This document shows, piece by piece, positions 24,515-35,278 of a DNA stretch of 64,000 nt; the stretch's first letter is position 1, and each line of letters starts with the position of its first letter. The notes below the pieces were generated by a model. The model had not been told where the DNA came from. It saw only the letters and a program-made list of their open reading frames with translations, and did no database searches. The position numbers and the translations under genes are program-made. The stretch comes from Auricularia sp. M13 (taxonomy: Eukaryota > Basidiomycota > Agaricomycetes > Auriculariales > Auriculariaceae), in assembly GCA_037042915.1 (NCBI GenBank), contig CM073195.1, forward strand, positions 2,728,001-2,792,000. The letters run 5' to 3'.

Positions 24515-25614
24515 TCATACAATGTCGAGCGGATGACGGTCGGCTTTGCTGACGAGAACCTCGACGTTGCCTTGTAACCCAGATTCGGATGCGAGTTCTT
24601 GTTGCAGGCGGTCCTGCAGCACTTTGAGATATCCGCGCTCGGTGTTTGTGTGTCCACCTGACGCGTATGTCAGTGCGATTAATTTGCGCGGGTTCAATGA
24701 GTGACATACAAAGTACGACATGTGAACCTGAAGCCACAGACGCCAAGACCTCGTGCTACGAAGACATGAGCGCAGAATTGTGAGAAGAAACGGTGAAGCT
24801 TACGTGCTGCATCTCGCCAGTCCACAAGAGGTCGGCGGGAACACCACCGAGCACAGAGCCCCGCTCCCCGCGCACAGTGCAATCGTGGCGACTTCTGGTC
24901 TACCTTTTGCAGAACGACCCAGTTGTACTGACGCCGCAGAGTCAGCACAACCCTCCTCAGAGGAACAGGCCAAACGCACCATGCTGCAGCCCAAGATGCG
25001 TCTTAATCTTCGCAACAAGCTTATCGAGCGACTCAGGCCTGGCGAGCGTGACCAAGCGTCCCATGCCTTCCACCGAGCTGTCGCCCTCGCCCTCGCCGGT
25101 CGGGCGGAGCGCCTGCACGGTCGCCTCCTCGCCAAACGCGCGCGCAAGCCAGTCGTTCACGCCGCCGACCGCAGAGTCCACGCTCGTGTGCGGGCTGAAG
25201 ACCGACGTGCCCTTCGCGGCGCAGCGCAGCAGGTTCGCCTGCAGCGGCGTGGCGAGCGTGAGCGCCTTGAGCGCGCCGAAAATCGGCGGGTGGTACGCGA
25301 TGATGAGCGCGGGCGGCGGGGAGAGCGAGAGCGCCTCGTCCGTCACCGCCGTCGTCAGGTCTATCGTGATCAGGATCTTGTGCGACTCGACGGGGTAGGG
25401 GGCCTCTAGAGGTCAGAGTTCAGCCTTCAGCCTCGGGGTGTGCTGCGCGGTTGTGGGCGGATGCACCGATCATCATGCCGACCTGCACCAGTAGCACTTC
25501 AGCATTCATAGCATGGCTGTTGAGAGGGGTGCTGCATACGTTATCCCAGGACCCTGCTAAGCGCAGGGGCGCAATTCTTTCCATACATCGCAGGGCCGCT
25601 TTGACAACGGACAT
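24515..25614 (-). CDS. NIF3-family protein
   Basis: Exon 1 starts MSVVKAALRCMERIAPLRLA and ends GSWDNV, the usual NIF3 opening. The main exon has ITIDLTTAVTDEAL, ALIIAYHPPIF (metal-binding His) and SVFSPHTSVDSAVGGVNDWL. Later exons have GGVPADLLWTGEM, a block with VVLCGHTNTERGYL carrying the second His/Glu metal site, and the end DRHPLDIV. NIF3 proteins bind two metals and are homologous to bacterial GTP cyclohydrolase I type 2-like proteins; their eukaryotic substrate is unknown. Tail-to-tail with atg5 at 112 bp. Confidence 0.82.
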
Positions 25615-25913
25615 AGCGAAATGGGGTCGTGGGTAAGAGGCTTGACACGACTTTGAACTCCGTCACCTCTCTTCTCCTTCGTCACTTGTCTTCCGCGTTT
25701 TTTCATCGCAGCCAACAGTTGATTGAAACCACTTGCGCAGTGTTTCAGGATTGAGAAACGTTACGGGCAACATTCAACATATTGCCATTTGAGAAAAATA
25801 AGTTACAAGGACTTCCTTCTGCAATGCAACGTTCGAACTCTGGTTCAGACCTGGACGTTTTGACTTTGCGATGGGTCAATACGGAACTTACGATGGCCTG
25901 ATCAGACGATTAC
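25615..25913. other. Spacer between NIF3 and CAP genes
   Basis: AT-richer spacer holding the NIF3 promoter and probably the CAP 3' region. No other feature seen. Confidence 0.4.
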
Positions 25914-26673
25914 TCACGCAAAACGACCAATAACGTTGCCTGGCGGGCTGTAGGTGCACGCATGATACATCGCCTTTCCGTACTTCTTGTCGAAGATGCT
26001 GCCAGCAGGGCACTTGGTCCACGCACAGCCGACCTCCTTCGTGCCCTTCCACACGACCTGGGTGAAGTGGGAGTACTGGGGGCTCTTCGGGTTGTAGTCC
26101 TCTGCGCGGCGACGATGCATCAGCCTTAGCCTAGCCTTGAAGCCAAAATGGACAGAACGCACTGGCTTCGCTCATCCAGCCCTTCATGCCGTCCTTGGCC
26201 TTGTAGCTGCCCGTGCCGGCCGCGAGGTTCTCGCCGTAGCTCGCCTTGCGCAGCTTGCCCTTGCTATGCTCGAACTTGCACTTCTTCGTCCACGTCTTGG
26301 CCATCGACGCGAGCTGGGCGTTCCACTTGAGCGGCTTCGCGTGGTACTTCTTGCGCGCGTTGTTGTGCAGCGCGAGGTACGTCTTGGCGTCGCGGCTGAG
26401 CGCGCGGCTCTGCAGCTCGTGCTCGTGCTCGTCGCCGGACTCGACGTCGACATCGAACTCCACCTCGTCGTGGGCGTCCTCGAAATCGGCAAAGTCGATG
26501 TCGTTCTGCCAGTAGGCCTCGCCGCCCAACAACTCGGGGCCGTCGACCAGGTCGGTCGAGGTCGCGTTAGCCAGCGAGTTAACGTCGAGCTCAGTGGGCT
26601 CGGGTTGCGGGGCGGCAGACACGCCGAGGACGACGGCCAGCAAAGCAAAACAGGTGGCAGAGCAGAGCTTCAT
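25914..26673 (-). CDS. Secreted CAP/PR-1-like protein
   Basis: The protein begins MKLCSATCFALLAVVLGVSA with a clear signal peptide. An acidic spacer with DVDVESGDEHEHELQSR follows, and then the CAP domain: YLALHNNARKKYHAKPLKW, FEHSKGKLRKASYGENLAAG, YSHFTQVVWKGTKEVGCAW and MYHACTYSPPGNVIGRFA. CAP proteins are extracellular and some bind sterols. One intron joins SEA to the DYNPKSP exon. The frame ends directly after GRFA; most homologues continue with a few more residues, and a GTGAGT donor overlaps the stop, so a tiny last exon is possible. A TATA box lies about 130 bp upstream. Confidence 0.88.
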
Positions 26674-26803
26674 CCTTGTATGCGAAAGAATTATAGATAA
26701 AAAGAAAAGCGGTCCAAGGACGAGGAGAACAGCTTGGAGGGCGAAAAGACGAAAACCCAACGGAAAAGAAACAGATGCTGCCCCTACTGCCTCGAGGGCT
26801 GAC

Positions 26804-26811
26804 TTATATAG
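26804..26811 (-). promoter_or_regulatory. TATA box of the CAP gene
   Basis: On the minus strand the sequence reads CCCTATATAAGTC, a strong TATA element about 130-140 bp before the CAP start codon. Confidence 0.55.
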
Positions 26812-26951
26812 GGCGTGTAAGATGCGCAGCGCCCTGTACGTGGCATTGCTTGTCCATCGCCGCCCAGCGAATGTTTCTAGTATACGTAGCTCGGGTGCGC
26901 GGCGTGCCACACGGCAAGCGCTGGCGCTCGGCGCGGGATCAATCGAATCCG

Positions 26952-28292
26952 ATGATACGTCGTGCTCTCACCCGCTCGTTGCAGACAGCTGCAGCACACG
27001 CACCCGCAGAGTCGGAGGCGCTCAGTCGCGCATGGCTCTATAGTGCGTACGCGCGCTTCCCTACTGGATCGCTGTTGAGGCATGATTTTGCATGGGCAGT
27101 CCCGTCGAATGTCGAGCGCATGCTGGCCAAGTCGCTGACCACGCGCGCCGACCGGGTCATCTTTGACCTGGAGGACTCGGTCGCCGACGCGCAGAAGGAC
27201 GATGCGCGCAAAATGTTGTTCGACTTTCTCAAGGTGCGCGTCCATCCCCTTGCCTCGCACTCAACTCAGCACAAATGCATGGCAGGGAACAGGCTCCTCG
27301 CTCGACAAGAAACGCGTCGCCGTGCGCGTCAACGCGTTGCAGACGCCCTTCTTCGAGCAGGACCTCCGTGACGTCGTGCGCCCGCCAATCTGAACCGCAT
27401 GCCTGCTGTGACACTCTCCTCGCTGCTAGCTGGCGCTCCCGAACGTCGACACCCTCGTCCTGCCCAAGGTCAACGGCGCGCACGAGCTCACCGCCATAGA
27501 GCGCATAGTGGGCTCGCGCGGCCGGCCGGTCAACATCGTCGCAAGCATCGAGAGCGCGCGCGCCATCGTCGGCCTGCGCGACATTGCAGCGTGGAAGTCC
27601 CAGATCCCCGGGAGCGGCCTGTCCATGTCCGGTCTTCTTGTGCGTTGGGCAAATGCGTTCAATGGCTAGCTTCGCTCACGCGCCGGACGCACAGTTCGCA
27701 GCAGAAGATTGTAGGCGTCATTGAGCAGCAGCGCTCGTCGTTCGCTCACACCCGCAGATTGCGCCGACACGCGAATGCAGCGCACAGAGACCGGCGAGGA
27801 GCTCGTCTACCCGCGGACCAGCGTCGCCATAGCCGCTCGCGCGTCCGGGCTGCTGTCCATCGACATGGTGCGTCCTTGTGCATAGCCGTTTCCCCTCTCA
27901 CGCCCGACGCACTCGCAGGTTTGCGTCGACTACAAAAACGAAGAGACCCTCGTGCAGGAATGCCAATCCGCCCGCCGGCTAGGGTTCGACGGGAAGCAGG
28001 CGATTCACCCCGTCCAGGTTCCCATAATCCACAAGGAATTAAGCCCTACCGACCAGGGTGAGGCGTCTCTGCTCGACCCACGGCTGTCCCTTGCTCACAC
28101 CCAGCACCAGAAATCGTGCGCGCCGTAAAGATCATCCGCGGTATGAAACGCGCCAAGGCCAAGTCGCGCGGCTCGTTCGCGCTCAAGATAGACGGCCGCA
28201 CGCAGATGGTCGACGCGCCGATGATCAAGCAGGCGCACAATACGCTGCGCATCGCCGACGCCGCGCAGATAAAAGTATCATGGAGGGCATGA
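26952..28292 (+). CDS. HpcH/HpaI aldolase / citrate lyase beta-like protein (CLYBL type), mitochondrial
   Basis: The start MIRRALTRSLQTAAAHAP is an Arg/Ser/Ala-rich mitochondrial presequence. The enzyme core has SNVERMLAKSLTTRADRVIF and DLEDSVADAQKDDAR (metal site), KKRVAVRVNALQTPFFEQD, VDTLVLPKVNGAHEL, VASIESARAIVGLRDI, FAAEDYCADTRMQ and GFDGKQAIHPVQVPI. CLYBL-type lyases act on citramalyl-CoA and related thioesters. About six introns are needed, including one around a 16-nt exon (27695-27710) that encodes FAAED. The stop at 28290-28292 follows ADAAQIKVSWRA. A further intron at the GTATCA there could change the last residues. Confidence 0.82.
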
Positions 28293-28374
28293 TCGGCGAC
28301 AAGGAAAAAGATTAGTTATACAGACAGCACGCAATAAGTACATAACAAACGACCCGCCAGGCCGCATCCTCAGT

Positions 28375-29667
28375 CTATCCAGAGTCTTCCGCAGGCAGGA
28401 CGCTCGCTTTCGAGAGCTGCCTCATCGTCATCTCGTACCTGCGTCAACGGTTAAACCGACAGCAAGGACGAAAATACGCGCATACGTGAGCATGGTCACT
28501 GCACTGTTGGGCACCGTCCGGAAGAGGTTGACGGATAAGCCCTTGTACAATCCGCGCCAGCCCTCCTCGCGTATCATGATGCCCGCCGTGTGGAATATGC
28601 CCCGGTACAGCCTGTCGGCGGCGCCGGGGCTCGCCGCCTGGGCGATCGGGCGCTTCTGTATCTGCAGGCGCGTGCGGACGACCTCGTGCGGGTACGTCGC
28701 GACGGACGCGACCATTTTCGCGGCGGCCGAGCAGAGCAGGATCGTGCTCGAGCTTAGCGGCTCTGGCGAGTCGCCGCCTGCAAGCGTGATTCTCAGCGAG
28801 CGAGCGGCAGCGGGAAGAGGAAATCATGCGCACGCGCCCAGATCTTGAGCTCCTCGTAAAGCGGGAACTGCACCACAACGTGGGCGAGGCCGAGCAGGCT
28901 GGGCGCGAGGCCCTGGTAGAACGCGCGCGCCCCTTCATTGCGGTAGACGGTGAGGAAGGCGTCGAGCGTGTGCTTGTATTTCGGCTCCTCGAATGGCTGC
29001 GTCTGTGAATAACGTATGAGCGTGTTATTGCGATGCTGTCTGCAGACGGAGACGGACGCACCATGAAGCGCGTCTTGATGACCCAGAACGGATTCGTGCA
29101 GAGCGTGCTGGTCATGCCTGCGCCGACGGAGGACAAAATATGCAGCGACCAGGAGCCCTCCCGGAACGCAGGCTGGTAGCCCTTGGCCTGCGCTGCGGGG
29201 AGGATCGAGGTCTGTCCGCGCCGCTTCTGGGACTGGGCAGACTCGACGGCGCCGAGTGGCGGCTCGCCAAAGTAGTTCTTGATGCCGTCGTACACGGAGA
29301 AATATATGGCCCAGGTGGGCAGATAGCCCAGCAGCGTGGGGCTGAGTCCGCGGTAGAAGCCCTTGAGGCCGTCGCGCAGGAATATGGTGCGGACGGTGCC
29401 TGCAATGGCTGGTCGGCCGACACGAAGCAACTAGACGGCGGATAACGCACCGGCGACGCCCAGGTAGCCCTCGCCGGCGTGGTGGACGCGCTGGGCCTGG
29501 AGGCGCGTCTTGATGACGTCGAGCGGGCAGGTCGCGACGGACGACACGAAGCCCGCGGCGCCGCCTGCCGCGAACGACGAGTACCATTTGTGCTGCGGCG
29601 CGCTCGCGTGCTCGGGCTCGGGCTTGGGCTTCGCGTCGCTCGTGCGTGCCGGCTGGGAGCGCTGCAT
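28375..29667 (-). CDS. Mitochondrial carrier, NAD/pyrimidine nucleotide type
   Basis: This inner-membrane carrier has three SLC25 repeats, each with its signature: PLDVIKTRLQAQ, NPFWVIKTRFM and YPHEVVRTRLQIQ. The NPFWVIKTR and YPHEVVRTRLQ forms resemble the Rim2/Yia6 subgroup that moves pyrimidine nucleotides or NAD, so that substrate range is inferred. The start MQRSQPARTSDAKP is used because it is the first ATG in frame with repeat 1. Four introns fit; the last joins MLT to YEMTMRQLSKASVLPAEDSG, ending at 28375. Confidence 0.85.
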
Positions 29668-29839
29668 GCCCTCGCGGTTGGGAGAGCGGCGCGAGAGTCG
29701 GACGCGCGAGCGGAACGCCGCTCACTGGAACATGGATGGCCCCCCGCAATAGACTCCGCCCCATCCATGCTTCACGTCATCGCACCATCATTTCTTTCAC
29801 TTTTTTTTATTTATTACACAGAAAATCATACAAGCACGC

Positions 29840-30229
29840 TCAGGCAATGGACACCTTGTTCTTGTAGAACGCGACGTAGCCCTTGATGTTCGCCGCAGCG
29901 TCCTTGGGCGTCGGATAATACCTGGTGGACTGAGTAAGCCACCCGACGACGAAAGCGCTCACGACATCGGCCTACCACGCAACGTCTTTCACATTCTTGC
30001 CGTCGACCTGGGCGTTGTAGTACGAGGCCTGGCCCTTCCAGGGGCACGTCGTGCTGCACTAACCGTCAGCGTCGATCGTCCAGCAGGGCTACTATAGAAC
30101 CTACTGAGTGCCCGAGTCGCTGAAGTACTCCTTGTGAACAGAGTCAGGAGGGAAGTAGTGGTTTCCCTCGACGACGACCGTGGAGTTGCTTTCGGCGATG
30201 ACAGTTCCGTCGAGCGTGACTTTGACCAT
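29840..30229 (-). CDS. DUF427 protein
   Basis: Three short exons read MVKVTLDGTVIAESNSTVVV, then NHYFPPDSVHKEYFSDS, then STTCPWKGQASYYNAQVDG and YYPTPKDAAANIKGYVAFY. The Thr-x-CPWKG-Ala block is the hallmark of DUF427, a small beta-barrel family found in bacteria and fungi with no established function. Length (about 95 residues) is typical. Confidence 0.85.
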
Positions 30230-31160
30230 GGTGGTTCTTGGCTGATGGTAGGCGGTAGAGAAGGGCTATCTCTGGCGAGAGGAGAGATTCAGGAGAGTCC
30301 GACAGTCCGATCCTGCGCTGACACACGCCCGGCGTCGTCGGGCGGTGGTCAGAATAAAGCTCCGCGCGGATAACGAACGTTTTCGACATCGTGTGCAGTC
30401 AGATCACGAGGTCACGAGCTCCGGGAACAGTGTGCGCAGAGCATGCAGACGGACAAGGCCTGGCAGAGTCACGTAGGAAAGCACGAGTTTCGCTACATCA
30501 CGCGAGGACAGAAGCCAGCTGCGAATAGACTAAGTGGCGCGCAGCTAGAGCAAGGCATACCGAAGGACAAAGGAGGAGAAAAAGCTCGCTGACCGGAGTT
30601 TGAAGTCGCGACGCGCTTGCTTCTCCCACGATTCACCATCGCTGCTCAGCGCCTTTTTTCTCGTGCGGCTATCGTTGCGCAACAGCTGCGTATGCTTGAT
30701 GGTTTTAATGTGGTTGTGCGCGAACGTGCTTCGTCGCGGCGCTTCCTAGCCCTTCCTGCACTCGGCTTTGACTGAACACGCCGTGCACGCGGCTACTACG
30801 CATCCCTCGGTTTTTGCAATGACGTCCCGCAAAGCCTGACGAAGGCTTACTGTGGGAACCGTTTCAGCAGCGCACGACGTGGTTGTTTGGCAGCGATTTT
30901 TGGTTGCAAGTGTTGGCCGCGGCGTAGTCATCGCCCGTTCGCAGGGTGTCTTGTGTCATCCCGGATATGTGAATCGGACAGGCGCGTGTGAGCCTCTTCA
31001 CACTGTGTGCGGCCAAAAGGCTAACATAGACTTCCCAAAGCGAAAAGGAGCATAAACTACTGCTCTACAAATACATCAATGCGGACATCGTACATCTAAA
31101 TTGGCCAGCAAATCGGCACCCAGGCCAGCGAGAACGAAAACTGCCCTCTTGCAGTGAGTC
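30230..31160. other. Long intergenic region, DUF427 / F-box
   Basis: About 930 bp with short, unsupported open frames, a CT/T-rich patch (CCTTTTTTCTCG near 30650) and no recognisable gene or repeat. It includes the DUF427 promoter. Confidence 0.4.
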
Positions 31161-32770
31161 TCACCCCATCATCCACTTCGCAAGCGAGAATTCCGAGAAA
31201 TAACGAGTCGGTTCCTCCACGGCGACCCACAACGCAAACAGCTCCTCCGCGCCTGCCTCGCCATGCAACACGGTCTCCCACGCTGGGAAGGCGACGGAGA
31301 GCTGGCCGAGCTCTTCCACGGGGATCCATGGCTCGGCCGACCACGGGCGCGGGTTCTTGAAGACGATCTCCAGTCTGCGCAAGTCCGCGGCGCCCAGGGA
31401 GCTCGCGATCTCCGCGGAGAGCCCGTCCATGTACTTGAGCAGCTGGGTCCATGGCCCGTGGTGACCCTGCATCTCGATCGTGAGGTGCTCGAGGCCGGAA
31501 GAGCTGAACACCGCGCTGCAGACTTCTTCGAATGCAACGGTGGTGTTTGCGGCGTCGTCCCGGCTGATACTCTGCGGCCATTTGATGACGAGGTGTGGGC
31601 TGCCGTTGCCCTCGAGGAAGCTGTACAGCGCGCTCCGCGCCCGCCGCGCATTGCGCAGTTGCAGAAGGGGAAAGTTCAGCGTGAACGTCTTGAGGCGCGG
31701 GAAGGAGAAGTGGTGTAGAATACAGAGCGCGCGCGCTGACGCGTCGATCGAGAAGTGGCGAACGGTGGGATAGGACGTGAATCCGGACGTGTGCAGATGA
31801 TGAGGTATGTCGGAGATGGTGAGATGGAATTCTCGAGCTGAGGCAGCGCGCAGAGCAAGAGGCGCCAATGGTCCCCCTGTGCATTGGTTGGCGGGGACGT
31901 GACTTCGAGACGCGTCACATTGGGAAATGGTCGCGAGCCCCTCCGCTGTCCGAGGTGCCACGGTACCACGTCTTGGGGAAATATCGGAAAGCAATGCGTA
32001 AAGCTTGTTGTCTGCAATGCCGGACATGGGAACAAGCCTTCAACGAGTCGAGTCCCGGAGAACGACTTGGGCTCGATGTGGCTACCGACACGGACGGACA
32101 AGGACTCCAGTTGGTTAGTCGGCCCGTTACACGACGAGAAAAAGCTGTCGATATCGGCCTCCCGCTCAGATTCCAAGCTGAGGCTCTTCCAGCGCGATTG
32201 GTGAATGGCAAGGGTGGACGCAAGCATCTGGATGTGGTCTGACCACAAAATACATCTTATACGGATGTTCAAGAGGCTGCGGCGAGACCTCTCTAGCTGG
32301 AGCTGAAGCATGTACAGACTGCGATGCCTCATCCGCTCTTGGATATGCGCAGGCAGGCCCACGCCCGGGCCAATGTGTTCCAGCGAGTAAGTCGTTCCGA
32401 TCTTGATATTTGCCCAGAGACGCGAGTAGTTGACCGCATAGTCGCGCCAAAGCCTGCATATTCCCGCAAGCTGGAAGACGGACCTCGGAGACTCTGGGTC
32501 CACAGCAAGGGTGAATATCTGGAGCACGACCTCCTCAGGCAGTGCGGCCGCAGAAGAATTCTTCGAGCTCGCAGCCGCAGATCCGCGCCCGATCATTGCC
32601 AGATTCCTCGCTGCGTCATCGGCACCGGGCGAGGGCAGCAGCGGCCGCCTAGTGCTCGCCAGGCTGGCCAGGTCGGGCAGGCCCAACGACGACAGCTCGC
32701 GTAGAATCGGGTGCGTGCAGATTATTGCATGGCGTCTGCGGTCAGCTTTGACGTCGCCGTGCCGTGTCAT
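31161..32770 (-). CDS. F-box-like protein
   Basis: After MTRHGDVKADRRR and a variable stretch comes LPEEVVLQIFTLAVDPES and then FQLAGICRLWRDYAVNYSRL, the F-box-like pattern common in mushroom genomes (substrate receptors of SCF ubiquitin ligases). The remainder is a Leu-rich solenoid without clear repeats and ends YFSEFSLAKWMMG. The start is uncertain: MIGRGSAAASS, about 170 bp downstream, is an alternative. Near 31830 the frame changes by one base between CALPQLE and FHLTISDIPHH in the absence of any intron signal, so a missing base is likely. Confidence 0.65.
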
Positions 32771-33512
32771 CGCCGGGCGGTCCCCCCCGCGAGATCTGCG
32801 GGCTGCACACACAACCGCGGGATTGTTTGTAAGCAGCCAAAAGCCAAAAGGATTGCCACACACCTATAGACCTCTCCGTGGGACGTGCGGGCAAGGGAAA
32901 TCGACTACGGACGTCGTTGCTGGGAGAATGGAGGAGATAGCAACCGTTAGCGGCTGCTGAAGCAATGTAAGGATCTGGCAACACAGCACCTTGGCCGCAT
33001 CAGGCACCGTTGCATTGGGTTTCCCGCGTTAACGCGTCCGCGCTTATTTTGCACGATTGACTTTGAGCACCGGGATGGCCTGTAGTTTGTCGGGACCCGT
33101 GAGGAGCCCAAGAGTCTGGAAACCGGTAATATATGTCATATTAAAAGGCGAGCATTTCTCAGCTCTCCGGCGTTCACTGCGATAAACAAACCCTGAAGAC
33201 AGTGCACGATGGCAGTCCACAGTGCTCAACTTCAAAGCCATGTCAATGGCCATTGATCAACGACCCCCATGGGAAAGCTCCTCACCGGCACATGCCTCTT
33301 TTGACTGCGTGGGACTTCGGAAAGCTCTGGAATATGGGGGGTTGCTCTTTGAAACACGTGTTCCTGGCGCCATCGTCCACCTCGTTGGCGTAGAACGGTC
33401 ACGATCTTCTGACTCACTCTCGGAATGTCCGCCTGCTGCGCCCGCAGCTCTCACGAAGGTATTTGAATGACGAGCGATTGCCCGCGCCATTCCTCAACCC
33501 TTACATTTCACC
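32771..33512. other. Spacer between F-box and His/Asp-rich protein genes
   Basis: Divergent intergenic region with an AT-rich TAATATATGTCATATTAAAA patch at 33127-33146. No gene supported. Confidence 0.4.
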
Positions 33513-35220
33513 ATGGGCTACCAGTACGAACCGCTCCACGTTGAACCCATCGACGAACGCGAGGTCGAGCTGATCGTCGGACGTCAGCCGCAGAGGTCTC
33601 TGGCCCGCAAAGTCATCCGGGTCGGACTCACCGTCGGTCTTGCGTTCGTGCTCCTGCATGCGTATCACGGCGCCGCACGTCATCGTCTCCATAATAAGTC
33701 CATTACGGACGGTGAGCTGAAGCCCACTGTGCGTCGTGTTCCTCAGTGAGATGCTCGTTACGCTGACTCTATGTTGCAGTGGATCGATGCCGTCGACCGT
33801 GGGGAGCTCGTCAAGTGCTTCCGCGAGGAGGCGTCTGAGCCAGAACGCGGCTCCGAGGACCATCCTGACCACGACCACGAGTGGAAATTTGTCACCCTGC
33901 CCGCCTTCACCCTCGATGCGGAATCTCTGTACTTCTTTGCGGACGGTCCTCCTAAGGAACATCACCATCACCATCGCGGGGCTACATTCGGCGAGATTAT
34001 ATTCACTGCGACCGATGAAGCGGAGGATATCACTGTCCAGGCAGAAATTGGGTACAAGCGTCGCCTCATTTCGGACGTCTGTACCTTCAAGCGTGAGGAT
34101 GGAGCTCTTGGCGTTGGCGTAGTGGTGAGCATTTGATTGGGGTGTTCTCGTTCGAAGTAGCCTCATACTATCCGTAGATTCCGCCCAAGGATCACGACCA
34201 TGACCACGACCACGACCATGACAAGGAGGGCCACGACGAGCCTCACCATCCCCACCATCCTCATCACCCCGGTCGCCGCCATCCCGTCGAGAACAACCGC
34301 GTCAAGCTCGTCATCGGACTCCCCAAGTCTAAGGCGCCTCTGCACCTGAAGAGTCTCGAAACGCATTTGCCCCTCTACCGGCACGCATTCGGAGATCTGG
34401 GCGACGTTCTCCAGATAGATTCTCTTGACCTGAAGTCTGCCAACGCCCCTATTGAGGCCGGGGTACGTACCGGTCATCTCAGGCACTGCGTACAGCTTCT
34501 TATAAATTCCGTATATCCAGTCGGTGAACACCAACGTTGCGACAGTCAAGACAATAAATTCCATCATCGCAGGCTCCTTCAACGCAACGAATAGCCTCAG
34601 TATCATCACCGCGAACGCACCCATTGACGTCAAAGTTGCCCTGACTAGCAGGTTAAAGGAGGATGAAGGCCCCGCCGAGCTTACTCTGCGCACGGTTAAC
34701 GCGTACGCGCTCATTCCAAGCTTTCCTAGAAGATCAGTCTGCTGAAATCGATTGCAGCAACCTCAAAGCCGTCATCACCCTCGCCACCGCCAGCGACGAT
34801 ATTTCTGGCGATTTCCTTGTTGAGACTATCACCTCCAACGCCCCCGTCGGCGTTATCATCGATTCTACGCCCGTAGGCTCCAAGCTCGAGTATACCGCGA
34901 GATCAGTGAATGGACCGGTCGATGTCGCCCTTCCTGCATCTTACGAAGGTGTGCATGTTGTTCTCCGAGCAGCAACAAAGTACTGAGCCATAATGGATAG
35001 GTGTCTTCCGCCTGTCGACCGTAATTTTCAGGCCGGATGTCAAGACAAGCGACGATGTCGAGGACCCGGCTGGCCGCGGGCGTCAGAGGAACGTGGTGTT
35101 CTCCACCGTGGGTCGGTCGGGTTTGGAAGGGAAGTTTACTGGGGCGAGAAAGGCGAGGACACTCCGTCCGGCTCGGTTGACATCAGAACGAGCATGGCCC
35201 CCATCTCTCTTGTCCTGTGA
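33513..35220 (+). CDS. Single-pass membrane protein with His/Asp-rich tract and beta-solenoid-like repeats
   Basis: The ATG has a good CACC context. MGYQYEPLHVEPIDEREVEL is followed by one membrane segment (RVGLTVGLAFVLLHAYHG), giving a type II topology. The outer part has a His run (KEHHHHHRG), then a DHDHDHDHDHDKEGHDE block with further His/Pro pairs, and three related strands: LKSANAPIEAG, IITANAPIDVKV and TITSNAPVGVII. This resembles fungal DUF7330-type or adhesin-like beta-solenoids; the function is not known. The His/Asp tract could bind metal. The last exon changes frame by one base near 35135, between GKF and YWGEKGEDTPSG, and ends DIRTSMAPISLVL. Confidence 0.6.
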
Positions 35221-35278
35221 TCCAGTAAATGTACGTCGTGAACCGTGCCTCACATGTATTCTACGTAAACCGTCGTCT

